Below are positions 18,048-26,219 of a stretch of DNA of 64,000 bases, one piece after another. The translations under genes were made by a program, and so were the position numbers. The notes below the pieces were generated by a model. It did no database searches and had not been told where the DNA came from. It saw nothing but the letters and a program-made list of their open reading frames with translations. The DNA comes from Clostridium sp. (GTDB taxonomy: Bacteria; Bacillota; Clostridia; TANB77; CAG-508). Within the stretch, counting starts at the first letter, position 1. Every line of letters begins with the position of its first letter. The stretch lies in assembly GCA_018371855.1 (NCBI GenBank), contig JAHAKD010000003.1, positions 124,001 through 188,000 on the forward strand. Direction: 5' to 3'.

Positions 18048-19706
18048 ATGGACTATAAAGATTTAGCAAATTTAATATTTCCAGATGTAAAACCAATAGA
18101 ATATTATGAGGAAAAATATCCAAGAAGAGACTTAAAAGAAGGTGCTATAGTAACTAGATTTGCACCAAGCCCAACAGGTTTTGTTCATATAGGGGGCTTA
18201 TATCAAGCTCTAGTTGCAAGAAAAGTTGCAACACAAACAGAAGGAGTTTTCTTTTTAAGAATTGAGGATACAGACCAAAAAAGAGAAATTGAAAATGGTA
18301 TTACAGATATCGTTAATTCTTTAAAAGATTTTGGGATAGAAGAAGACGAAGGAATGATAAATGAAACCGAAGGAAAAGGTGATTATGGTCCATATAAACA
18401 ATCTTTAAGAGGAGATATTTATAGATCATATGCTAAATACATGATAGAAATGGGAAAAGCATATCCATGTTTTTGCTCAGCTGAAGAAGTTGATGAAATA
18501 AGGAAAAAACAAGAAGCTGCTAAAGTAAGACCAGGTTATTATGGTGTGTGGGCAAAATGTAGAAACTTAACAGTAGAAGAAATGGCAGAAAAAATAAAAG
18601 CAGGAGAAAAATATATTATCAGATTTAAATCACCAGGAAGAGAAGATAGAAAGATAAAACATCATGATGTAATAAAAGGAAATGTTACTTTCCCAGAAAA
18701 TGACCAAGATATAGTAATAATTAAGGCCGATGGTCTTCCTACATATCATTTTGCGCATATTGTAGATGACCACTTAATGGGAACAACACATGTAATAAGA
18801 AGTGATGAATGGCTTTCATCTGTTCCATTACATTTACAATTATTCCAAGAAATTGGATTTAAAGCACCAAAATATGTTCACATTTCACCAATTATGAAAA
18901 ATGATAATGGAAACAAGAGAAAACTAAGTAAAAGAAAAGACCCAGAAGCCGCAGTAAGTTATTATGCAGAACAAGGAATTCCAGCAGAAGCTGTAAAAGA
19001 ATATTTATTTAATATCGCAAATTCAAATTTCGAAAATTGGAGAAGACAAAATCCAACAGAAGATATGGAAAACTTTGAATTACAATTAAATAAAATGAGT
19101 GTAAGTGGAGCTCTTTTTGATATGGTAAAATTACTTGATGTTTCAAAATCAGTTATTTCTAGATTTGATGCAGAAAAGGTATATAATGAATCAGTAAAAT
19201 GGGCAGAAAAATATGATGAAGAATTAGCAGAAATGCTAAAAGAAAATAAAGGATATGCTTTAAAAATATTTGGTATAGAAAGAGGAAATAAGAAACCTCG
19301 TAAAGATATTGCTAAATGGTCAGATGTAAAAAATGAAATTTCATATATGTATGATGAAAAATTTTATGCACAAAATGTAAATTATGAATACCAAAAAATA
19401 TCAGATAGTGATAAAATAAAAACAATATTAGATGAATATATAAATAATTATTTTGATGAAAACGATGATAAGCAAGAATGGTTTAATAAAATAAAAGAAT
19501 TAGCAGGAAAATTAGGATATGCAAGCGAAGTAAAAGAATTTAAAGCAAATCCAGATAAATACGAAGCACATGTTGGAGATGTAAGTACAGTGCTAAGAAT
19601 AGCTTTAACAGGAAGAACAAATACACCAGATATGTATGAAATAATGGAAATAATGGGAAAAGATAGAATAAAAGAAAGATTTGAACATGCGAAAAAAGAA
19701 TTGTAA
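18048..19706 (+). CDS. gltX: Glutamyl-tRNA synthetase
   Basis: This is a class I synthetase that charges tRNA-Glu in the cytosol, and in most Clostridia also tRNA-Gln for transamidation. The protein has 552 residues, longer than the usual 480-490. The class I signatures are HIGG at 47-50 and KLSKRK near 292. FAPSPTGFVHIGG and RIEDTDQKRE are typical of GluRS. The ATG has AAAGGAGA upstream, just after REP copy A. mscS follows after 21 bases, so the two are probably co-transcribed. No amidotransferase genes are in the window. Confidence 0.95.
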   Translation: MDYKDLANLIFPDVKPIEYYEEKYPRRDLKEGAIVTRFAPSPTGFVHIGGLYQALVARKVATQTEGVFFLRIEDTDQKREIENGITDIVNSLKDFGIEEDEGMINETEGKGDYGPYKQSLRGDIYRSYAKYMIEMGKAYPCFCSAEEVDEIRKKQEAAKVRPGYYGVWAKCRNLTVEEMAEKIKAGEKYIIRFKSPGREDRKIKHHDVIKGNVTFPENDQDIVIIKADGLPTYHFAHIVDDHLMGTTHVIRSDEWLSSVPLHLQLFQEIGFKAPKYVHISPIMKNDNGNKRKLSKRKDPEAAVSYYAEQGIPAEAVKEYLFNIANSNFENWRRQNPTEDMENFELQLNKMSVSGALFDMVKLLDVSKSVISRFDAEKVYNESVKWAEKYDEELAEMLKENKGYALKIFGIERGNKKPRKDIAKWSDVKNEISYMYDEKFYAQNVNYEYQKISDSDKIKTILDEYINNYFDENDDKQEWFNKIKELAGKLGYASEVKEFKANPDKYEAHVGDVSTVLRIALTGRTNTPDMYEIMEIMGKDRIKERFEHAKKEL

Positions 19707-19727
19707 TTAAACAAGGGAGAATAGCCG

Positions 19728-20825
19728 ATGGATAAACTAATGGATGTAATTAATTATTTTAAAACAATTGATTTAAAACAAGTAATAGATATTTTAATAG
19801 CCATTGCAATTATGATATTTTTCTATATATTTAGTTCTGGTTTATCTTATATTTTAATAAGAATTTTTAAAAGAAAGAAAATTGATAAAGAACGAATAAA
19901 GAAAATGCCTTTCTATAAACCATTAAAAATATTCTTTATAACTTTAGGAATATTTTTAGCAACAAGAGTTTTGCAAATACAAGGAAAGGCAATGTATATA
20001 ATCGAATTAACATTTAAGATTATTTGCGTAATTTTATTTGCAAAAGCATTAGCAGACTGTTTTACAGCAGATTCAAAAACGATGAGAAAATTACAAAGAA
20101 AATTTATGACAGATGCTGATGATAATAGAATAAATTTTATATATAAAATTATAAGATGCGCTATATATATAATTGCCATTTTAGTAGTTATTGCGTTATT
20201 AGGAATTAACTTAAATACAATACTTGCTGGTTTAGGAATAGGAAGTGTTGTGCTTACATTAGCAGCACAAGATACAGCTAAAAACCTATTTGGTGGAGTT
20301 ATGATATTAATAGATAAACCATTTGTTATAGGTGATTGGGTACAAACGCCAAATTACGAAGGTATAGTAGAAGACATATCTTTTAGAAGTACAGGGATAA
20401 GAACATTTGATAATTCATTAGTAAATATACCAAATGGAGTATTATCAAATGAGGCTGTTATAAACTGGAGTAAGATGGAAAAAAGAAAATATAAATTGGA
20501 CTTAAAACTTCCGTTAGATACACCGGTAGATGTAATACAAAGAATTACTAGTAAAATATATTTTATGCTTATAAATCATCCAAATGTAATAAATGATGAT
20601 ACATATGTAAAATTTGATGAAATTGATCCAGATGGTGTTTCTATAATGATATATGTTTTTACAAATTCTGTTGATTATGGCAGTTACTTAAATGCTAAAG
20701 AGCACATTAATAAAAATATATTAGAAATACTAGAAAAAGAAGGTGTGGATTTAGCATATCCAACAAGTACAGTATTAGTAAAAGATGGTAATAAAGTAAA
20801 AGATGAAGTTAAGAAAATAAATTAA
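19728..20825 (+). CDS. Small-conductance mechanosensitive channel (MscS family)
   Basis: This membrane channel opens on membrane tension during hypo-osmotic shock. The protein has 365 residues. Predicted helices lie near 15-40, 60-80, 90-112 and 138-160. The pore-lining helix follows: LNTILAGLGIGSVVLTLAAQ near 163-182, then NLFGGVMILIDKPFVIGDWV, the hallmark of the family. A beta domain (IPNGVLSNEAVINWS) and a C-terminal alpha/beta domain complete it. It lies 21 bases after gltX. Two hairpins follow. The exact subfamily is not clear. Confidence 0.92.
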   Translation: MDKLMDVINYFKTIDLKQVIDILIAIAIMIFFYIFSSGLSYILIRIFKRKKIDKERIKKMPFYKPLKIFFITLGIFLATRVLQIQGKAMYIIELTFKIICVILFAKALADCFTADSKTMRKLQRKFMTDADDNRINFIYKIIRCAIYIIAILVVIALLGINLNTILAGLGIGSVVLTLAAQDTAKNLFGGVMILIDKPFVIGDWVQTPNYEGIVEDISFRSTGIRTFDNSLVNIPNGVLSNEAVINWSKMEKRKYKLDLKLPLDTPVDVIQRITSKIYFMLINHPNVINDDTYVKFDEIDPDGVSIMIYVFTNSVDYGSYLNAKEHINKNILEILEKEGVDLAYPTSTVLVKDGNKVKDEVKKIN

Positions 20826-20827
20826 AA

Positions 20828-20858
20828 AGGGTTTTGGGCTTGTCCCGAAATCCTTTTT
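20828..20858 (+). terminator. Terminator after mscS, REP-like copy E
   Basis: The hairpin agggttttGGGcttgTCCC and gaaatcctttttt can end transcription. Its layout (AGGG..TTGGG..CCC..AATCC) resembles the dispersed REP-like element and may be a diverged copy. Confidence 0.7.
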
Positions 20859-20870
20859 TGATGCAAAGTT

Positions 20871-20908
20871 AATCTGTAGAGGAGAAAAGAAGCTTCTACA
20901 GATTTTTG
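20871..20908 (+). terminator. Second terminator after mscS
   Basis: The perfect 10-bp stem aatctgtaga / tctacagatt (20871-20880 with 20895-20904) ends in a T run. Confidence 0.85.
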
Positions 20909-20959
20909 TTGAATTATTTAATGAATAAAAAAATATTATTTAAAAATAATAATAAAAGG

Positions 20960-20988
20960 TTGACAAAAAGACATAGTATCAATATAAT
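20960..20988 (+). promoter_or_regulatory. Promoter of the nadD-nadE operon
   Basis: TTGACA (20960-20965), 17 bases, TATAAT (20983-20988). The predicted transcription start is near 20995. Confidence 0.85.
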
Positions 20989-21001
20989 AATAACAAATAT
21001 A

Positions 21002-21020
21002 ACTTATTAACTTTTTGATA
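21002..21020 (+). promoter_or_regulatory. Candidate NAD-repressor operator upstream of nadD
   Basis: ACTTATTAACTTTTTGATA, 19 bases, is the exact reverse complement of the element at 26220-26238 behind the pncB promoter. Both sit within about 25 bases after the predicted start of transcription, a typical place for a roadblock repressor. TTTGATAATATCAAA, a perfect palindrome, overlaps its 3' end (21014-21028). NrtR, encoded at 24083, is the obvious candidate binder. Confidence 0.6.
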
Positions 21021-21044
21021 ATATCAAATAAAGGAGAGATGCCT

Positions 21045-21653
21045 ATGGAAAATGATAAGATAATAGTAGTATTTGGAGGATCTTTTAATCCACCACTAAA
21101 TTCACATTTTTCATTAGCAGAACAAATTGTATCCGAATACGAAAACGTAGAAAAAATAATTTTTGTTCCGGTAAATCAAAAATATCAAAAGAAAGGTTTA
21201 CTAGAAAATAAATATAGGTATGAAATGCTAAAGTGTGTTTGTGATAAAAACGATAAATTCGAAGTATCAGATATAGAATTAAGAAACAAAAGACAATTAT
21301 ATACTATAGAAACTTTAGAAGAAATTCGAAAGATGTATCCTAACAAAACGATTTGGTTTACAACAGGAAGTGATAATTTAAGAGAATTAAATACATGGGA
21401 AAAAGCGGACGAATTAGTTAAAAGATTTAAAGTATTAGTTTTAGAAAGAGATGAAGATTGCTTAGAAGATATAATAAATAATAATAGATTTTTAAAAGAA
21501 AATGAAAAATCATTTATAAAAGTAAAAAATAATGTTAGAAGTGGCTTAAGTTCATCATTTGTAAGGGAAAAGATTAAAGAAGGAAAAAGTATACGTTACT
21601 TTACACCAGATGAAGTATATTCATATATAAAAGCAAATAATTTATTTAAATAA
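21045..21653 (+). CDS. nadD: Nicotinate-nucleotide adenylyltransferase
   Basis: NadD transfers AMP from ATP to nicotinate mononucleotide, giving deamido-NAD. The protein has 202 residues from the ATG at 21045, which follows AAGGAGA by seven bases. An in-frame TTG upstream lacks a site. The nucleotidyltransferase motif is present as GGSFNPPLNSH: only the second of the usual two His residues (HxGH) is kept. The C-terminal signature GLSSSFVREKIKEGKSI and YFTPDEVYSYI is typical of NadD. It heads the operon nadD-nadE-PTS IIC, behind a consensus promoter and the putative operator. Confidence 0.88.
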   Translation: MENDKIIVVFGGSFNPPLNSHFSLAEQIVSEYENVEKIIFVPVNQKYQKKGLLENKYRYEMLKCVCDKNDKFEVSDIELRNKRQLYTIETLEEIRKMYPNKTIWFTTGSDNLRELNTWEKADELVKRFKVLVLERDEDCLEDIINNNRFLKENEKSFIKVKNNVRSGLSSSFVREKIKEGKSIRYFTPDEVYSYIKANNLFK

Positions 21654-21705
21654 ACCGTGAACTTTAAGAATGTGCTTAAAAGTTTAAAATAAAGGAGGAA
21701 AATAT

Positions 21706-22473
21706 ATGTTAAGTGAAATAGAATTAAGAAAACATATAGATAAAATAGTTTTGTGGATACAGGACTATGTAAATAAAGTAGGGGCAAAAGGAGTAGTAAT
21801 TGGAAATAGTGGAGGTAAAGATAGTGCTACAGTTATAGCACTTGCAAGCCTTGCATTAGGAAAAGAAAAAGTTTTAACTGTTGGAATGCCATGTCAGTCA
21901 AAAGAAAAGGATTTAGAAGATGCAAAACTAGTGGCACAAACTTTTGGTGTAAAAATTTTAGAAATTAATTTAACAGATACATATGAAAAATTAGAAAAAG
22001 AGCTTAATACAAAAATAGGTAAAGAATTGACAGAAGAAGCACAAATTAATATTAAACCAAGACTTAGAATGACTACACTATATGCGATTGCACAAAATTA
22101 TAATTATCTAGTTATGGGAACTGGAAATTTGTGTGAAGCAATGGTTGGATATACAACAAAATGGGGAGACAGTGCAAGTGATTTTAATCCAATTGCGGAT
22201 TTTACAGTTGATGAGGTATTAAAGATAGGAGAAATATTAGGAGTACCTGAGAAAATTATAAAAAAGGCACCAAGTGATGGATTAAGTGATAAAAGTGATG
22301 AAGAAAAAATGGGAATAACATATAAGGAAGTTGCAGAATATATAGAAACAGGAAAAACGAAAGAAGAGAAGATGAAAAAAATAGAAAAACGATATATGAA
22401 TTCTAAACATAAAAGAGAAAAAATCCCAACATATAGTTTTGGTAGAAAAAATTATTTAAATGAATTGAAATAA
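21706..22473 (+). CDS. nadE: NAD synthetase (ammonia-dependent)
   Basis: NadE converts deamido-NAD to NAD with ATP and ammonia. The protein has 255 residues and no glutaminase domain, so it needs free ammonia or a partner. The PP-loop SGGKDS is at 35-40. GTGNLCEAMVGYTTKWGDS and the C-terminal APSDGLSDKSDEEKMG are family hallmarks. It follows nadD after 52 bases, with AAAGGAGG before the ATG, and precedes the PTS-like permease by 15 bases. With NadD and PncB it completes the nicotinate salvage route. Confidence 0.96.
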   Translation: MLSEIELRKHIDKIVLWIQDYVNKVGAKGVVIGNSGGKDSATVIALASLALGKEKVLTVGMPCQSKEKDLEDAKLVAQTFGVKILEINLTDTYEKLEKELNTKIGKELTEEAQINIKPRLRMTTLYAIAQNYNYLVMGTGNLCEAMVGYTTKWGDSASDFNPIADFTVDEVLKIGEILGVPEKIIKKAPSDGLSDKSDEEKMGITYKEVAEYIETGKTKEEKMKKIEKRYMNSKHKREKIPTYSFGRKNYLNELK

Positions 22474-22488
22474 TAAGGGGAGATTTTT

Positions 22489-23574
22489 ATGAAGGATGAT
22501 ATTAAAACCAAAATAAAAAAGGGGTTTTCATATGTGTTTATAGATGGCTTAACGGGAATGGCTTGGGGCTTATTTTCTACATTAATTATTGGATTGATAA
22601 TAGAGCAGATAGGAAAATTAATTGGTGGAAATATAGGAAATTTGATTGTAGTAATTGGAAAAATAGCTGCAAGCTTAACTGGTGCAGGTATTGGAGTTGG
22701 AGTAGCAGTAAAATATAAGGAAACCCCTTTTGTTACGATTTCTGCAGCAATTGCAGGACTAATAGGTGCTTTTGCAAGTAAAATATTACAAGGTTCTGTC
22801 TTAGTAGATGGAACTATTATTTTAAATGGACCTGGGGAGCCACTTGGAGCATTTATAGCAAGTTTTATAGGAATTATTTGTGGTAGATGGATACAAGGTA
22901 AAACTAAATTGGATATTATTTTAGTTCCTATTTTTACAATAATGATAGGTGGAGCTGTTGGACTATTAGTAGGTCCACCAATCTCGAATTTTATGCTAGC
23001 ATTAGGAGAACTTATTAATTGGGCAGTGGATAAACAACCGGTTATAATGGGAATATTAGTTTCTGTTTTGATGGGAATGATATTAACTCTACCAATAAGT
23101 TCTGCAGCACTGGCTATCATATTAAACTTAAGTGGATTAGCAGGTGGAGCTGCTACAGTTGGTTGCTGTGCTAATATGGTTGGATTTGCAGTTGCAAGCT
23201 TTAAAGAAAATGGAATTTCTGGACTTATTTCGCAAGGATTGGGAACATCAATGCTTCAAGTTCCAAATATTATGAAAAAGCCAATTATTTGGATTCCTGC
23301 AATTATTGCTAGTGCAATTTTAGGACCAATTTCGACTGCGGTATTACATATGACCAATAATGCATCTGGAGCAGGAATGGGAACAGCAGGTTTGGTAGGG
23401 CAACTAATGACATGGCAAGATATGAGTGGAACTGAAAATGGAGTGGAATTAATAATAAAAATTATACTATTACACTTTATATTACCTGGAGTGATAGCTT
23501 GGATTACAAGTTATTTAATGAGAAAAAAAGGTCTAATAAAAGACGGAGATATGAAGCTTGAAAGTAGTACCTAA
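22489..23574 (+). CDS. PTS transporter subunit IIC-like membrane protein (PTS_EIIC_2 type)
   Basis: This is a very hydrophobic protein of 361 residues with about nine to ten membrane helices, rich in glycine and alanine. It matches the family of putative PTS IIC proteins without linked IIA/IIB domains (stretches such as GLTGMAWGLFSTLIIG, GAGIGVGVAVKY, LTLPISSAALAIILN, GAGMGTAGLVGQ). It lies 15 bases after nadE with GGGGAG before the ATG, so it belongs to the NAD operon and falls under the same promoter and operator. Sugar uptake is the family default. The context suggests a role in uptake of a pyridine precursor such as nicotinate, which is inference. Confidence 0.8.
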   Translation: MKDDIKTKIKKGFSYVFIDGLTGMAWGLFSTLIIGLIIEQIGKLIGGNIGNLIVVIGKIAASLTGAGIGVGVAVKYKETPFVTISAAIAGLIGAFASKILQGSVLVDGTIILNGPGEPLGAFIASFIGIICGRWIQGKTKLDIILVPIFTIMIGGAVGLLVGPPISNFMLALGELINWAVDKQPVIMGILVSVLMGMILTLPISSAALAIILNLSGLAGGAATVGCCANMVGFAVASFKENGISGLISQGLGTSMLQVPNIMKKPIIWIPAIIASAILGPISTAVLHMTNNASGAGMGTAGLVGQLMTWQDMSGTENGVELIIKIILLHFILPGVIAWITSYLMRKKGLIKDGDMKLESST

Positions 23575-23575
23575 A

Positions 23576-23604
23576 TTGACTTGAAGCGTAAAATGGTGTA
23601 TAAT
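23576..23604 (+). promoter_or_regulatory. Promoter of the 109-residue orphan membrane gene
   Basis: TTGACT (23576-23581), 17 bases, TATAAT (23599-23604). The -35 begins at the stop codon of the PTS-like gene. Confidence 0.7.
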
Positions 23605-23640
23605 CTAATTTAGACAAAAAAGAAAAGAGAGGTAGAAAAA

Positions 23641-23970
23641 ATGAGAAAATTACGGATTTTGTATTCAAGATTAGCTTTTGGTGTTAGGTATGCCTTGGCA
23701 TATATCTGGACCGCAATTATGGTCATAGGAATTGCTTTTGGTATTGAAGTTGACAACACATACTTTTGGATAGTTCCAGGTTCAATAATCCTCGGATTAT
23801 TTATATTGAAGGATAAAATCGATCGGATTTTGACAATACTCCTGATATTGAATACAGGTTTTTTTATACTGAATATTCTTACAGAGAATGTCGATAAATG
23901 GTCGGTAATTGGGATGGAGCTAATGATAATCATTATAGGTCCGTTATTTTTTAAGGAGCATGCTAATTAA
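23641..23970 (+). CDS. Orphan membrane protein, 109 residues
   Basis: I do not recognise this protein. It has a basic N-terminus (MRKLRILYSRLAFGVR) and three to four predicted helices (near 17-35, 43-56, 62-80 and 88-104), so it is a small integral membrane protein. GAGAGG precedes the ATG. It has its own promoter and a terminator that overlaps the stop. CGG is in frame twice (23653 and 23824, both followed by att). It is one of the nine insert-like genes and separates the nad operon from nrtR. Confidence 0.6.
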   Translation: MRKLRILYSRLAFGVRYALAYIWTAIMVIGIAFGIEVDNTYFWIVPGSIILGLFILKDKIDRILTILLILNTGFFILNILTENVDKWSVIGMELMIIIIGPLFFKEHAN

Positions 23971-23986
23971 AGCGTGCTCCGCTTTC
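23955..23986 (+). terminator. Terminator after the 109-residue membrane gene
   Basis: The stem ggagcatgct / agcgtgctcc (23955-23964 with 23971-23980) is followed by gctttcttttt. The stop codon lies in the loop. Confidence 0.8.
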
Positions 23987-23993
23987 TTTTTGT

Positions 23994-24021
23994 AGGGATT
24001 TAAAGACCGTCCCCAAATCCC
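23994..24021 (+). repeat. REP-like palindromic repeat, copy B
   Basis: AGGGATT, a short spacer, accgtcccc, AAATCCC. It has the same orientation and core as copy A and sits between the orphan-gene terminator and the nrtR promoter. Confidence 0.65.
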
Positions 24022-24023
24022 GA

Positions 24024-24055
24024 TTGACAAAAACAATCCATCATAGTATTATAAT
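24024..24055 (+). promoter_or_regulatory. Promoter of nrtR
   Basis: TTGACA (24024-24029) with TATTAT at 24047-24052 (17-base spacing) or TATAAT at 24050-24055. No copy of the nadD/pncB element is seen here. Confidence 0.6.
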
Positions 24056-24082
24056 GATATTAAGAGGTAAGGAGAGATATAA

Positions 24083-24958
24083 ATGACAGAGGAAGAATTT
24101 TTAAAAAATTATGATTCCAATCAATTTTTTAAGCCATCTGTAACGGTTGATTCTATAATATTTACAATACGTGATGTAGAAACAGATAATTATAGAAAAT
24201 TGCCAGAAAAGAAATTACAAGTCTTACTAGTTAAAAGGGCAGAACATCCATATATGGGTAAATGGTCATTGCCTGGAACATTTGTAAGAAAAGAAGAAAG
24301 ATTTGAGGAAGCTGTACAAAGAAGTTTAAAAGCTAAAACTAATATGCAAGATATATATTTAGAACAATTATATTCATGGGGAGATCCAAATCGTGATCCA
24401 AGAACTAGAATAATTAGTACATCATATATGGGTCTTGTAGATAGTGAAAAAGTTTGCATTAAATCTGGAGGAAGTACACAAGATGCAAATTGGTTTACTA
24501 TTACATTAAATTCTCTTAAAGAGAAAATGACAGAAAATAAACATGGTTATAAAAAAGAAGAAGAGATAGAAATCTTATTAGAAAGTAAAACAGAAACTAT
24601 AGAAAATAAAGTAAAAGTAGTTAAAGAATTAGTTGATGGAAACCAAATTATATATACACAAATATTAGAATCTGAGCTTGCTTTTGACCATGCAAAAATG
24701 CTTATTTATGCAATTGAAAGATTAAAGAATAAAGTTGAGTATACAACAATTGCATTTAACTTAATGCCAGAAAAATTCACATTAACTAAGTTACAACAGG
24801 TATATGAAATATTATTAGACAAGCCATTATTAAAAGCTAATTTTAGAAGGAAGATTGCAGATATGGTTATAGAAACAGATGAATATGAAGAAAATGCAGG
24901 ACATAGACCTTCTAAATTATATTGTTTTAATAAGAATTGGCAACCACATATATTTTAA
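24083..24958 (+). CDS. nrtR: NrtR-type transcriptional regulator of NAD metabolism (Nudix + winged helix)
   Basis: NrtR proteins repress NAD-synthesis genes and sense ADP-ribose or related metabolites through a Nudix fold. The protein has 291 residues. Residues 15-165 are Nudix-like (LPGTFVRKEERFEEAVQRSL). The last 80 residues form a winged helix with FNLMPEKFTLTKLQQVYEIL and a GHRPSKLYCFN end typical of the family. The catalytic Nudix signature REUXEE is lost (QRSLKA instead), so it should bind but not hydrolyse its ligand. The gene stands between the nad operon and pncB. Both of those carry the shared 19-base element that may be its operator. The ATG follows AAGGAGA. Confidence 0.88.
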   Translation: MTEEEFLKNYDSNQFFKPSVTVDSIIFTIRDVETDNYRKLPEKKLQVLLVKRAEHPYMGKWSLPGTFVRKEERFEEAVQRSLKAKTNMQDIYLEQLYSWGDPNRDPRTRIISTSYMGLVDSEKVCIKSGGSTQDANWFTITLNSLKEKMTENKHGYKKEEEIEILLESKTETIENKVKVVKELVDGNQIIYTQILESELAFDHAKMLIYAIERLKNKVEYTTIAFNLMPEKFTLTKLQQVYEILLDKPLLKANFRRKIADMVIETDEYEENAGHRPSKLYCFNKNWQPHIF

Positions 24959-24983
24959 ATATGGATAATACTTGTTAAAAACA

Positions 24984-25012
24984 TTGAAAAACTAGTGAAT
25001 TTACGATATAAT
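24984..25012 (+). promoter_or_regulatory. Promoter of the orphan radical SAM gene
   Basis: TTGAAA (24984-24989), 17 bases, TATAAT (25007-25012). Confidence 0.65.
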
Positions 25013-25086
25013 AATTATGTATACTAATACAAAATCTCCGGTATACAACAAGTTTTGACAAAAAAATACATAAGGAGGAATTTATT

Positions 25087-25989
25087 ATGTCAAAAAGAGA
25101 TGCGCAATCACTTAGTATCTGCGTGCCTGGAAAGGCATGTGTTAATCGGTGCAAGTACTGTGTAGCATGTATGCACACAGACGTGTACAAAAATCAGATG
25201 AATGAAAACCTTCCGTTTTATGATTTATATTTGGAAGATTATATTCGCAGAATGGTATATGCAAAGGAGAATGACGCTAATATCATGATGATTACTGGTG
25301 ATATAGAGCCATTGCAAAACCGGCACTTCCTGCAGACATTGGCAATTCTTAATAGGTATGTGCTTCCACAAAAAGGATGTACAGCATTTAACTGGATTGA
25401 ATTACAAACCTCCGGGGTCTTGTTTGATAGACCATACGCCAGGTTTTTGCGCAATACAGTGGGTGTTAGTGTAATGTCACTGTCACTCTCATCATTTAAT
25501 GATGACGACAATTGCGAGATTTCCGGTATTGCAGAGAAAAACAAAATCTGCATAGAAGAAGTATGCAAAATTGCCAAAGACTATGACTTCACCTTAAGGC
25601 TAAGTCTTAATATGAACAGGGCAATGCTTCAGAGCGTAGGAGGAACTGTCGAAGGGCTTTTCAAAAAAGCGAAAAAGCTCGGGGCAGACCAGATAACATT
25701 CCGAAAGTTATATGTGGAAGGAGACAACCAGCAGAGCAAATGGATAGAGAAAAATGCTGTGGCGCCAGAGGTGTTCGAGAAAATTGATGCATATATTAAA
25801 AAGAATGGACATCTTATAGATATTCTTCCATATGGATATGAACAGTACAGTGTGGATGGAATGTCTGCTGTGGTGGATAAGGACTGCATGAACGAGGAGA
25901 GAACTCAGAAACAGGTTTCAAAATATTTTGTTTTGAGACCGGACTGCAAACTGTATAATGGTTGGCAGAAAGAGGACTTGATTTTTTGA
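25087..25989 (+). CDS. Radical SAM protein of unknown function, atypical codon use
   Basis: This is a 300-residue protein with a radical-SAM iron-sulfur motif CxxxCxxC at 18-25 (CVNRCKYC) followed by VACMH. Further radical-SAM-like stretches are MMITGDIEPL (a GxxxEP-like segment), WIELQTSG, SVMSLSLSSFND and LRLSLNMNRA. The reaction is unknown. The ATG follows AAGGAGG. The gene has its own promoter and terminator and richer, mixed codon use (CTC, CTG, CGC, TCC). CGG is in frame at 25147, encoding the Arg inside the cluster motif, and at 25321. Zero-frame reading of CGG is needed for a working cluster site, in contrast to the shift sites in ordinary genes. It lies between nrtR and pncB, but a link to NAD is not shown. 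Confidence 0.8.
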   Translation: MSKRDAQSLSICVPGKACVNRCKYCVACMHTDVYKNQMNENLPFYDLYLEDYIRRMVYAKENDANIMMITGDIEPLQNRHFLQTLAILNRYVLPQKGCTAFNWIELQTSGVLFDRPYARFLRNTVGVSVMSLSLSSFNDDDNCEISGIAEKNKICIEEVCKIAKDYDFTLRLSLNMNRAMLQSVGGTVEGLFKKAKKLGADQITFRKLYVEGDNQQSKWIEKNAVAPEVFEKIDAYIKKNGHLIDILPYGYEQYSVDGMSAVVDKDCMNEERTQKQVSKYFVLRPDCKLYNGWQKEDLIF

Positions 25990-26008
25990 CATAATCCGTT
26001 TTAGACGG

Positions 26009-26043
26009 GAAGAGGGAGTTAGCATTGCTGACTCCCTCTTTAC
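26009..26043 (+). terminator. Terminator after the radical SAM gene
   Basis: The stem agagggagttagc / gctgactccctctt (26011-26023 with 26027-26040) has one G-T pair and a 3-base loop. The T tail is short. Confidence 0.75.
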
Positions 26044-26185
26044 TTGGTTTAAAAATACCAAAATATAACTAGGAACAGCCAGTAATTTATTAGTTTAAAT
26101 CAGCTAAAAAATGGAAAAAATTAAAGAAGGAGAAAGCCATCAAACTACTTATTATCAAAAAGATAATATTTATTTTCTAAATCTA

Positions 26186-26214
26186 TTGACAAAAAGAAAT
26201 GATATACATATAAT
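26186..26214 (+). promoter_or_regulatory. Promoter of pncB
   Basis: TTGACA (26186-26191), 17 bases, TATAAT (26209-26214). Sequence around the -35 (ttgacaaaaaga) matches the nadD promoter. Confidence 0.85.
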
Positions 26215-26219
26215 GTTAG

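Noticed and set aside
13911..21032. TGATAATATCAAATAAA shared by the leaders of the PH-domain gene and nadD
   Set aside because: It is 17 bases of pure AT-rich sequence that overlaps a -10 box in one case. It could well be chance. I note it only because it touches the nadD operator region.
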